Origin: JBPRGG01 sp051418075
Lineage (GTDB): Bacteria > Bacteroidota > Bacteroidia > Cytophagales > Cyclobacteriaceae
Reading direction: 5' to 3'
Assembly: GCA_051418075.1 (NCBI GenBank)
Contig: JBPRGG010000089.1
Span: 1-64,000, forward strand
DNA: 64,000 nucleotides
Below, one piece after another: positions 56,583 through 64,000 of this stretch. Numbering within the stretch: position 1 is the stretch's first letter; each line of letters begins with the position of its first letter. The notes under the pieces were generated by a model that was given only the letters and a program-made list of their open reading frames with translations, searched no databases and had not been told where the DNA came from. The position numbers and the translations under genes were made by a program.

Positions 56583-56610
56583 AAAAAAAAGCTCCTGGAA
56601 AAAGGAGCTA
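56583..56610 (-). terminator. intrinsic terminator after the lipoamide dehydrogenase gene
   Basis: On the minus strand, AGCTCC, an eight-base loop and GGAGCT are followed by a run of eight T (A-run 56583-56590 on the plus strand). Position is 29 bp after the stop of the gene at 56639, as expected for its transcript end. Confidence 0.75.
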
Positions 56611-56638
56611 AATGAGGAAATAAAATGATCATGGCAAA

Positions 56639-58033
56639 CTATATGTGAATAACCTCATCATATGCTGCCGCTGTTGCTTCCATAATGGCTTCAGACATGG
56701 TAGGGTGAGGGTGAATAGATTTGATGATTTCATGACCGGTGGTTTCCAGCTTTCTGGCCGCCACCACTTCTGCTATCATTTCCGTGACATTGGCCCCAAT
56801 AAGATGTGCGCCCAGCCATTCACCATATTTGGCATCAAAAATAACCTTAACAAAACCTTCTTTGGCACCGGCTGCACTGGCTTTACCAGAGGCTGAATAG
56901 GGAAATTTACCCACTTTAACTTCATAACCGGCTTCCTTGGCAGCTTTTTCGGTATATCCCACCGAGGCTATTTCAGGCTGGCAATAAGTGCATCCCGGAA
57001 CATTATTATAATTAATCGGCTCTGGCTGATGTCCGGCTATCCTTTCTACACAGGTAATTCCTTCGGCGGATGCAACATGGGCCAGAGCAGGACCATGTAC
57101 AATATCACCAATGGCATATACTCCTTCTATGTTGGTGCGGTAGTATTCATCCACTTCAACCTTGCCGCGATTGATCTTTACACCTACTTCCTCCAGACCT
57201 AAACCTTCCACATTAGTAGAGATGCCCACTGCTGACAAAACCACATCACATTCCACCTGTTCTTCTCCCTTTTTTCCCTTTATGAATACCTTACAATTCT
57301 TGCCTGAAGTATCCACTTTGGTAACTTCGGAATTGGTCATCACCTTTATACCGGACTTTTTGAATGACCTTTCCAGCTGTTTGCTGATTTCTTCGTCTTC
57401 TACCGGAACAATGTTGGGCAAATATTCTACCAAAGTGACTTTGGTACCGATAGAGTTATAAAAATAAGCAAACTCTACCCCAATGGCTCCGGAACCGACT
57501 ATGACCATCGAATCAGGTTGCTTCTCCAGAACCATGGCTTTGCGATAGCCAATGATCTTTTTATGATCAAGAGGTAAAGCCGGCAGTTCGCGGGACCTGC
57601 CACCAGTGGCTAAAATAATGTGATCGGCCGCAAATTCCGTTTTTTTTCCACTTTCATCTGTTACTTCAACTTTCTTACCTTTCTTTAAAACACCGGTTCC
57701 GGGAATATGCTCAATCTTGTTCTTTTTAAACAGGAACTGTACTCCCTTAGTCATGCCGGATGCTACCTCCCTGCTCCTTTTTACCATACCGGAAAAATCC
57801 ACTTCTGCCTGTTTAACCTTAATGCCATAATCACTGGCATGGGAAATATAATCAAAAACCTGGGCGCTTTTCAGTAAGGCTTTGGTGGGAATGCATCCCC
57901 AGTTCAAACAAACACCCCCTAACTCTGCCTTTTCCACCACACCTACCTTAAAACCCAGTTGAGAAGCTCTGATAGCGGCCACATAACCTCCGGGTCCACT
58001 TCCAATTACTATAATATCATATTTTGAAGCCAT
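56639..58033 (-). CDS. lpdA: dihydrolipoyl dehydrogenase (E3)
   Basis: 464 residues. FAD site VIGSGPGGYVAAIRA, redox-active disulfide GGVCLNWGCIPTKAL, NAD site IVGSGAIGVEFAYF and C-terminal base His in IKSIHPHPTMSEA with a following Glu. These are all the hallmarks of lipoamide dehydrogenase, the E3 of pyruvate and 2-oxoglutarate dehydrogenase complexes and of glycine cleavage. Length is standard. It is a single-gene unit ending in a good terminator, divergent from fabG. Confidence 0.96.
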   Translation of the reverse strand: MASKYDIIVIGSGPGGYVAAIRASQLGFKVGVVEKAELGGVCLNWGCIPTKALLKSAQVFDYISHASDYGIKVKQAEVDFSGMVKRSREVASGMTKGVQFLFKKNKIEHIPGTGVLKKGKKVEVTDESGKKTEFAADHIILATGGRSRELPALPLDHKKIIGYRKAMVLEKQPDSMVIVGSGAIGVEFAYFYNSIGTKVTLVEYLPNIVPVEDEEISKQLERSFKKSGIKVMTNSEVTKVDTSGKNCKVFIKGKKGEEQVECDVVLSAVGISTNVEGLGLEEVGVKINRGKVEVDEYYRTNIEGVYAIGDIVHGPALAHVASAEGITCVERIAGHQPEPINYNNVPGCTYCQPEIASVGYTEKAAKEAGYEVKVGKFPYSASGKASAAGAKEGFVKVIFDAKYGEWLGAHLIGANVTEMIAEVVAARKLETTGHEIIKSIHPHPTMSEAIMEATAAAYDEVIHI

Positions 58034-58145
58034 TTTACGAATGTTTTATTACTTAATTATAATATGTTGATGGTGGCAAATTTAGTTGATTTGCCCATAG
58101 AAAAAAATTATGAAAATAACTATTAAAAAATGAATTGAACCTGAT

Positions 58146-58179
58146 TTTGTTTAATTTAAGTAATAATTTTATAATTTAG
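58146..58179 (+). promoter_or_regulatory. possible Bacteroidota-type promoter of fabG
   Basis: TTTG at 58146-58149 and an imperfect TAnnTTTG box (TAATTTAG, 58172-58179) are about 22 bases apart, near the spacing expected for Bacteroidota promoters, 38 bases before the fabG ATG. The second box matches only partly. Confidence 0.3.
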
Positions 58180-58216
58180 ACCATCCGTATAAATCATCAA
58201 ACTAAAAAGATTACCT

Positions 58217-58963
58217 ATGAAATTACTTGAAGGGAAAATTGCATTAATTACTGGCGCTTCCAAAGGTATCGGCAATGCTATTGCAAAAACATTTGCAGAA
58301 CATGGGGCCCATGTTGCCTTTACCTATTTATCCAGCGTAGAAAAAGGGCAAGCCCTGGAAAAAGAACTCACCGAAAAAGGAATTAAATCCAAAGGATATC
58401 GGTCTGATGCCTCTGATTTTAAAGCAGCAGACGAACTTATCAATCAGGTGATTGCTGATTTTGGCCAACTTGACATCCTGGTCAATAATGCAGGAATCAC
58501 CAAAGACAACCTGTTGATGCGCATGACAGAGGAAATGTGGGATCAGGTCATGACCATCAATTTAAAATCAATGTTCAATACCGTAAAGGCGGTAACCCGT
58601 CCATTTATGAAACAAAAAGGAGGTGTCATCATCAACATGAGCTCGGTGGTAGGCCTGAAGGGAAATGCGGGTCAGGCTAACTATGCTGCGTCCAAATCCG
58701 GGATCATTGGTTTCACCAAATCTGTCGCTCTGGAACTTGGATCCAGAAACATTCGTTGTAATGCCATTGCTCCGGGATTTATTGAAACAGAAATGACAGA
58801 GGTGCTGGATGAAAAAACTGTTCAGAGTTGGCGCGAAGCAATACCCCTGAAGCGGGGCGGGTCACCTGAAGATGTAGCTAACTGTACCGTATTCTTGGCC
58901 TCAGATTTGGCTTCCTACGTTACCGGACAAGTAATTCAGGTAGACGGAGGGATGCTCACTTAA
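58217..58963 (+). CDS. fabG: 3-oxoacyl-[acyl-carrier-protein] reductase
   Basis: 248 residues of the classical short-chain dehydrogenase type: NADP site TGASKGIGNAIA, structural NNAG (NNAGITKDNLLMRM), catalytic Ser in NMSSVVG, Tyr and Lys in YAASKSG and the PGFIETEM segment. FabG reduces 3-oxoacyl-ACP in fatty acid synthesis, and the length and motifs fit well. It is followed by an intrinsic terminator. A different SDR specificity cannot be ruled out from sequence alone. Confidence 0.92.
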   Translation: MKLLEGKIALITGASKGIGNAIAKTFAEHGAHVAFTYLSSVEKGQALEKELTEKGIKSKGYRSDASDFKAADELINQVIADFGQLDILVNNAGITKDNLLMRMTEEMWDQVMTINLKSMFNTVKAVTRPFMKQKGGVIINMSSVVGLKGNAGQANYAASKSGIIGFTKSVALELGSRNIRCNAIAPGFIETEMTEVLDEKTVQSWREAIPLKRGGSPEDVANCTVFLASDLASYVTGQVIQVDGGMLT

Positions 58964-58988
58964 ACCTCACTGCTGCTCCTTTGGCAGG

Positions 58989-59038
58989 CCTTGATCTTCA
59001 TCCCATCAGCAGGTTGGATCAGGGCTTTTTTGTTTTTT
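58989..59038 (+). terminator. intrinsic terminator after fabG
   Basis: CCTTGATC (58989-58996) pairs with GATCAGGG (59017-59024), including one G-U pair, and is followed by C and a T-rich run (59026-59038). The position is 26 bp after the fabG stop. Confidence 0.65.
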
Positions 59039-59093
59039 ACCTAAAATAATCATAAAAAGGAAAGAACTTCGTTTTTTTTTTAGTTTACATATT

Positions 59094-61196
59094 ATGCAAA
59101 ACATAGAAGTACTTTTTGAAAGCTCACCCTGGTTCATTTTACTTAGCCTGCTGGCCGGAGCCCTGTATGCATTTGTCCTGTATCAAAAAAAGGGACCTTG
59201 GAGTAAAACCACCAATTATTTGCTGGCTGGTTTAAGATTTGTGCTGGTCACGGTCATCTGCTTCCTCTTACTTGGGCCTTTTATCAAACAAATCAAAAAT
59301 ACTTTTGAAGATCCTACCCTGATTTTTGCTATAGATAATTCTTTATCGCTCAACGAAGTAATGGACAGCACCGCCATTCAGCAGACCATGGCTCAATTAC
59401 AGGAAATACGGGATCAATTGGAACAGACAAATTACCAGATTGAGGTCAGGACTTTCGATGAAAAGAATCAATTGAATTTTAAAGATATTAACTTTGATCA
59501 TACCACTACCAATTTAAGTGACCTGCTCAATGATGTACAAAATGACTATGAAGGTAGAAAACTGGCAGGCGTGGTGATGCTGACTGATGGCATTTACAAT
59601 ATCGGTATGTCCCCTTCCTACAAATTATATAATTTCAGTGTGTTTCCGGTAGGTCTGGGAGATACTACAGAAAAATCAGATGTTAATTTGAGAACGCTAT
59701 ATTACAACAAAATCACCTATCAGGGTAATAAGTTTCCTTTGGTGGCTGAAGTCGTCAATAATGGATTCAGGGGAGAATTAGTTAGTGTGGAAGTCTACCA
59801 AAATGAACAGCTATTGGGGAAAAAAGACCTGGTGCTGGAAAGGGATGACCAGGTAGAAAAGGTCGAATTTTTATTGGATGCTGAACAAAAAGGAATGCAA
59901 CATTATGTGGTTAAGATCACTGAAAACCCAGATGAGTTTACCCTGAAAAACAATCAGCTTCATGCCTATATTGAAGTAATTGAAGGTAAAGAAAAAATTT
60001 TGCTGGTAGCTCCGGCTCCTCATCCGGATATCAAAGCCATACGCAGTGCCATTGAAACCAATAAAAATTATGAATTTGTCACTTATATTCCTTCATTAGA
60101 TCCGGACCAGACCGATATCCTCAATGCAGGACCTTCTGCCTATGATCTGGTCATCTTTCACCAGGTGCCAAACCGGCAAAACATTGGTACAGAAATATTA
60201 GACCATTTTTTAGAACAAAATTCTCCTGTTTTATTCCTGGTAGGCAATCAGACGGACATTCAGCGTTTTAATACAAAAAATGACTTATTGCAGATCTCTG
60301 TGATCAACAATGAAAAAGATAATGTCACGCCGGTTTTTAATTCCAGGTTTACCCGTTTCAAATTATCTGAAAGTATTCAGGAAGTTTTAAATGTGTATCC
60401 TCCTGTCACTGTGCCGTTTGGTCGTTTGCAAATGAATGGTGAGGCAGAGGTAATTCTTTACCAGCGCATTGGAAATATTGCAACCAATAAGCCATTACTG
60501 GTTATTAATGATCAGCCCCAAACCAAATCAGCTATTTTATTAGGTGATGGATTATGGAAATGGCGCCTTCAGGAATATGCCCAGAATGAAAACCAGGAAA
60601 TTTTTGATGAATTGATATTAAAACTGGTCCAGTTTCTTTCAGCCAAAGAAGACAAAAGAAGATTCAGGGTTTATCCTTTGAAAAATGAATACTACGATAC
60701 GGAATCGGTTGTTTTTGAAACAGAGGTCTACAACGAGATCTATGAGCAAATATATGGTCAACGTGTTGAACTGGTGATCACAGATGAGTTCGGGGATGAG
60801 AAAAGCTATACATATGTTACCAATGAAAATAACACGCGGTACACCATCAGCGGTCTGGAACAGGGTATTTACCAGTATAATGCCTCCACCAGTCTGGATG
60901 GAGAACAAGTGACCAGCAGTGGCGAATTTAGTGTACAGCAGTTGCAGGTAGAATCCATTAATTTAACGGCAAATCACGACCTGCTCCGTTCTATGGCCAA
61001 TCAATCGGGAGGAAAATTTTATCTGCCTGATCAACTGAATATGCTATCCACTGATTTTCAAAACAACGAAATCCAGGGTACCATGTATTCAAATGAAGAA
61101 TTTCTTCCTATTATTAATATGAAATGGATTTTCTTTTTATTGCTCAGTCTCATTTCTGTGGAATGGTTTATCCGAAAGTATAACAGTGGGTACTAA
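59094..61196 (+). CDS. VWA-domain inner membrane protein
   Basis: 700 residues. Two N-terminal helices (about 12-28, 44-63) precede a VWA domain starting IFAIDNSLSLNEV, with the metal site DxSxS, and VVMLTDGIYN. A middle beta/Rossmann-like part (about 290-520) and Ig-like strands follow, and a C-terminal helix (about 680-695). The architecture recalls the Bat/aerotolerance-type and glutamine amidotransferase-like VWA membrane proteins common in Bacteroidota, often called VWA domain-containing proteins. Role in envelope stress or complex assembly is inferred. It is a single gene. Confidence 0.8.
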   Translation: MQNIEVLFESSPWFILLSLLAGALYAFVLYQKKGPWSKTTNYLLAGLRFVLVTVICFLLLGPFIKQIKNTFEDPTLIFAIDNSLSLNEVMDSTAIQQTMAQLQEIRDQLEQTNYQIEVRTFDEKNQLNFKDINFDHTTTNLSDLLNDVQNDYEGRKLAGVVMLTDGIYNIGMSPSYKLYNFSVFPVGLGDTTEKSDVNLRTLYYNKITYQGNKFPLVAEVVNNGFRGELVSVEVYQNEQLLGKKDLVLERDDQVEKVEFLLDAEQKGMQHYVVKITENPDEFTLKNNQLHAYIEVIEGKEKILLVAPAPHPDIKAIRSAIETNKNYEFVTYIPSLDPDQTDILNAGPSAYDLVIFHQVPNRQNIGTEILDHFLEQNSPVLFLVGNQTDIQRFNTKNDLLQISVINNEKDNVTPVFNSRFTRFKLSESIQEVLNVYPPVTVPFGRLQMNGEAEVILYQRIGNIATNKPLLVINDQPQTKSAILLGDGLWKWRLQEYAQNENQEIFDELILKLVQFLSAKEDKRRFRVYPLKNEYYDTESVVFETEVYNEIYEQIYGQRVELVITDEFGDEKSYTYVTNENNTRYTISGLEQGIYQYNASTSLDGEQVTSSGEFSVQQLQVESINLTANHDLLRSMANQSGGKFYLPDQLNMLSTDFQNNEIQGTMYSNEEFLPIINMKWIFFLLLSLISVEWFIRKYNSGY

Positions 61197-61361
61197 ATGG
61201 GTACTAAACCATGCCCTGACGTTTAGCTGTTCCAATAAAACACCCGCTTTTTTCCTGCCAATCAGGGATTAAAAACTACATGTGTAACTAGTTTGACATT
61301 TATTTTTATAACCCAGTCATAATTTCGTTAATTTAGATTTTAAATATTCTGAATTGCTGTG

Positions 61362-61748
61362 ATGAGTTGTTGTTTAAATATTAAAAATCTATTGGTATTC
61401 CTGGTACTTGTTTACTTAACATCCTGTTCACCAGCCACTCCTTCCGTCCGGAACTGGACTACCTGGGATAGGTATAAAGACAGTCCTGGTTTGGAATACA
61501 GAGCTTTTTGTAAAGGTAAGGTTTTTAAGGGTTCAAAGTTTTTTAAATGGGAAGTTGAAGTACGAAACCTGTATCATGATCCGGCAAACTTTGATATTGC
61601 CATTTATGATAACTTTTATAACAGGGCTACCAGTGAATCCTATCGTGTGAAGGTTATACCGGGTGACATCCGAAAGGTTATCTTTTACAATGTGGAAATT
61701 CCAGGCTCTTCACCTTTCAAGATCAAAATTTCCAGTGTGGTGTTATAA
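61362..61748 (+). CDS. small lipoprotein of unknown function
   Basis: 128 residues from ATG at 61362. The lipobox TSCSP follows a hydrophobic stretch (LLVFLVLVYL). The remaining 100 residues look like a beta-sandwich with WEVEVRNLYHDPANFDIAIYD and VKVIPGDIRKVIFY, similar in style to immunoglobulin-like or FxLYD-type domains. No family recognised. It converges on clpC with a shared terminator between. Confidence 0.6.
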   Translation: MSCCLNIKNLLVFLVLVYLTSCSPATPSVRNWTTWDRYKDSPGLEYRAFCKGKVFKGSKFFKWEVEVRNLYHDPANFDIAIYDNFYNRATSESYRVKVIPGDIRKVIFYNVEIPGSSPFKIKISSVVL

Positions 61749-61779
61749 AAAAAGCCATACTATGTAGTACAGCTTTTTT
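61747..61779. terminator. bidirectional terminator between small lipoprotein gene and clpC
   Basis: A-run, GC, TACTA (61758-61762) and TAGTA, GC, T-run form a palindrome broken by one two-base mismatch. With seven A on the left and six T on the right it can serve as an intrinsic terminator in both directions, between two convergent genes. Confidence 0.7.
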
Positions 61780-61805
61780 AAGCATTATTAACTAAATTTT
61801 TATGA

Positions 61806-64000
61806 TCAATCTTCTTTCTCTTTTTGTTCTTTTTCTTCTTTCTCCTTCTCCTTATCTTTATCCTTTTCTTTTTGCTGAATTTCTTTTTTCTTCTTCACAG
61901 AGATGACCAGTTCTGGCTTTCCATCTTCATAATCTGCCATGATAACATCTCCTTCTGCCACATCACCTTTCAAAATTTCTTCAGCTACCGGGTCTTCCAG
62001 GTATTTTTGAACTGCCCTATTCAATGGTCGTGCTCCATATTGAGGGTCGTATCCTCTTTCAGCTAAGAAATCCTTGGCTTTGATGGTCAAATCCACATTG
62101 TATCCCAATGCATTGATCCGGGCAAATAGTTTGCTTAAAGTAAGGTCGATGATCTTGTGGATATGTTCCCGGTTAAGAGAATTAAATACAATCACATCAT
62201 CCAGCCTGTTCAGGAATTCTGGACTAAAGGTTTTCTTTAAAGCATTTTGAATGGTAGATTTCATCAAATCATCCATGCTTTCCTGTTTGGCTTTGGTGGC
62301 AAATCCTATACCAGCACCAAAATCTTTTAGATCTCTCACCCCAATATTAGAAGTCATGATGATAATGGTATTTCTGAAGTCCACCCTTCTGCCTAAACCA
62401 TCGGTTAGAATGCCATCGTCCAGGATCTGTAACAATATATTGAAAACATCCGGGTGAGCCTTTTCTATTTCATCTAAAAGCACCACACTGTATGGCTTTC
62501 GCCTCACTTTTTCGGTCAACTGCCCTCCTTCTTCATAACCTACATAGCCTGGAGGTGCACCTACCAAACGGGAAACGGAGAATTTCTCCATATATTCACT
62601 CATGTCTATTCTGACCAGGGCATCTTCCTTATCGAATAAATAGGTGGCCAGCACTTTAGCCAGTTCAGTTTTACCCACACCGGTAGGACCAAGGAACACA
62701 AATGAACCAATGGGCTTTTTTGGATCTTTTAATCCCACCCTGGTTCGCTGAATGGCTTTCACCAGTTTTCTGATGGCTTCTTCCTGACCAATTACCCGGT
62801 TTTGCAATTCTTCATTCATACCCAACAACTTAATGCTCTCATTTTGGGCAATTCTTTTGGTGGGCACACCGGTCATCATTCCAATCACTTCTGCCACATT
62901 CTCCTCAGTTACTGTATACCGCTTGGTTTTGGTTTCATCTTCCCATTTTTTCTTAGCTACATCCAGCTGTTCCAGCAACTTTTTCTCTTTATCTCTCAAT
63001 TGAGCGGCCTCTTCATATTTCTGACTTTTGACCACCCGGTTCTTTTCTTTTTTAATATTTTCAATGGAATCTTCCAATTTGATAATATTATCCGGTACAT
63101 GAATATTATTGATATGTACCCTGGCTCCGGCTTCATCCATTACATCTATGGCTTTATCAGGGAGGAACCTGTCACTAATATATCTGTCTGAAAGTTTCAC
63201 GCAGGAATCAATGGCTTCCCCTGTATAATTAACGTGATGATGGTCTTCATAACGTTCCTTGATATTGTTTAAGATGGTAACGGTTTCTTCCGGTGTAGTA
63301 GCATCTACCATAACTACCTGAAATCTTCTGGCCAATGCCCCGTCTTTTTCAATGTATTGTCTGTATTCATCCAAAGTAGTTGCACCAATACATTGTATTT
63401 CTCCTCTGGATAAAGCCGGTTTGAACATATTCGATGCATCCAGGGAACCTGAAGCTCCACCAGCACCTACAATAGTGTGTAACTCATCAATAAACAGGAT
63501 CACTTCAGGAGATTTTTCCAGTTCATTCATTACTGCTTTCATCCTTTCTTCAAACTGTCCCCGATATTTAGTACCGGCTACCAAAGAAGCCAGGTCAAGG
63601 GTCACAACTCTTTTACCAAAAAGTACCCTAGACACCTTTTTTTGTACTATTTTCAGGGCTAAACCCTCTGCAATCGCAGTTTTCCCTACTCCAGGTTCTC
63701 CTATTAAAATAGGATTATTTTTCTTTCTCCTGCTCAGGATCTGAGCCACCCGTTCAATCTCTTTTTCCCTACCGACAATAGGATCCAGTTTATCATCCTC
63801 AGCCATTCTGGTCAAATCCCGTCCGAAATTATCCAAAACCGGGGTGCGGGATTTTTCAGTACTTTTTGAAGATGACTCTCTGCCAGAAGAACTTGAGAAA
63901 ATCCTGGAAGAATCCTCATCCGGATCATCTGTATCTGATGCCCCCATAGGATTATCTGTCTGGTATTCCAGAAGTTCTTTCACTACATCATAATTTATAT
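61806..64000 (-). CDS. clpC: ATP-dependent Clp protease ATP-binding subunit, ClpC type (5' end outside window)
   Basis: At least 731 residues; the frame is open through the right edge, so the N-terminal Clp_N domain is cut off. The first AAA+ domain has GEPGVGKTA and ILFIDELHT, a coiled/UVR middle (YEEAAQLRDKEKKL), and a second AAA+ domain has GPTGVGKTE and VVLLDEIEKAHP. The C-terminus is a highly charged Lys/Glu tail of about 28 residues. ClpC unfolds substrates for ClpP and handles stress-damaged proteins. UVR-like region favours ClpC over ClpB. Convergent with the small lipoprotein gene. Confidence 0.95.
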   Translation of the reverse strand, partial: INYDVVKELLEYQTDNPMGASDTDDPDEDSSRIFSSSSGRESSSKSTEKSRTPVLDNFGRDLTRMAEDDKLDPIVGREKEIERVAQILSRRKKNNPILIGEPGVGKTAIAEGLALKIVQKKVSRVLFGKRVVTLDLASLVAGTKYRGQFEERMKAVMNELEKSPEVILFIDELHTIVGAGGASGSLDASNMFKPALSRGEIQCIGATTLDEYRQYIEKDGALARRFQVVMVDATTPEETVTILNNIKERYEDHHHVNYTGEAIDSCVKLSDRYISDRFLPDKAIDVMDEAGARVHINNIHVPDNIIKLEDSIENIKKEKNRVVKSQKYEEAAQLRDKEKKLLEQLDVAKKKWEDETKTKRYTVTEENVAEVIGMMTGVPTKRIAQNESIKLLGMNEELQNRVIGQEEAIRKLVKAIQRTRVGLKDPKKPIGSFVFLGPTGVGKTELAKVLATYLFDKEDALVRIDMSEYMEKFSVSRLVGAPPGYVGYEEGGQLTEKVRRKPYSVVLLDEIEKAHPDVFNILLQILDDGILTDGLGRRVDFRNTIIIMTSNIGVRDLKDFGAGIGFATKAKQESMDDLMKSTIQNALKKTFSPEFLNRLDDVIVFNSLNREHIHKIIDLTLSKLFARINALGYNVDLTIKAKDFLAERGYDPQYGARPLNRAVQKYLEDPVAEEILKGDVAEGDVIMADYEDGKPELVISVKKKKEIQQKEKDKDKEKEKEEKEQKEKED

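Noticed and set aside
61806..61900. Repeat-like AAG/GAA-rich stretch at the end of clpC
   Set aside because: Encodes the charged Lys/Glu tail of ClpC in frame; low complexity rather than a functional repeat.

Overview
The window reads as a chromosome segment of a Bacteroidota bacterium, most likely a marine or polysaccharide-degrading member of the Cytophagales. The evidence is a SusC/SusD pair, an ECF sigma factor with a FecR anti-sigma factor, LytS/LytTR signalling, many secreted glycosidases and sulfatases with Bacteroidota-type signal peptides or lipoboxes, low-GC sequence and mostly weak Shine-Dalgarno sites. No rRNA, tRNA or CRISPR array was seen.

Layout. 1-190: the start of an IS1595-type transposase running off the left edge. 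300-6250: a small unknown gene, a membrane-anchored endonuclease/exonuclease/phosphatase protein, a secreted DUF5696/GH101-like glycosidase and a LytS-type kinase/LytTR regulator pair. 6450-10640: a small secreted zincin, a TonB-dependent receptor, a PepSY membrane protein and a decayed second zincin. 10870-13190: a three-domain regulator (SCO4226-like, cyclase-like, AraC), a truncated haemoglobin and a cupin. 13500-41320: a large polysaccharide utilization locus (PUL), nearly all on the minus strand. 41700-48900: a DUF6122 protein, three glycosyltransferases, and a membrane polyferredoxin with an FAD/NAD(P) oxidoreductase. 49200-64000: TamB and TamL, lipoamide dehydrogenase, FabG, a VWA membrane protein, a small lipoprotein and ClpC (5' end outside the window).

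How the PUL probably works. The sigma factor and FecR head the minus-strand cluster. SusC carries an N-terminal STN domain, as expected for a transporter that signals glycan import to FecR. SusD and SusC bind and import oligosaccharides. Three GH29 fucosidases, two formylglycine-type sulfatases, two MGH1/GH63-like glycosidases and a cellulase-like TIM barrel would remove sulfate and fucose and trim the glycan. Two Gfo/Idh/MocA oxidoreductases, an FAD-dependent oxidoreductase, a nucleoside-hydrolase-like protein and a DoxX protein complete it. A sulfated fucose-containing glycan is the natural guess for substrate.

The PUL shows recent rearrangement. A 48-bp direct repeat with one mismatch lies in the 5' end of an intact sulfatase gene and in an orphan sulfatase start 2.2 kb away; between them sit a second intact sulfatase and a decayed fucosidase tail. 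Recombination between the copies would rebuild a chimeric sulfatase and delete the other one. Two further decayed genes, one with a GH31-like C-terminus, lie in PUL gaps. These, and the three-domain regulator beside the haemoglobin and cupin, are the most interesting items.
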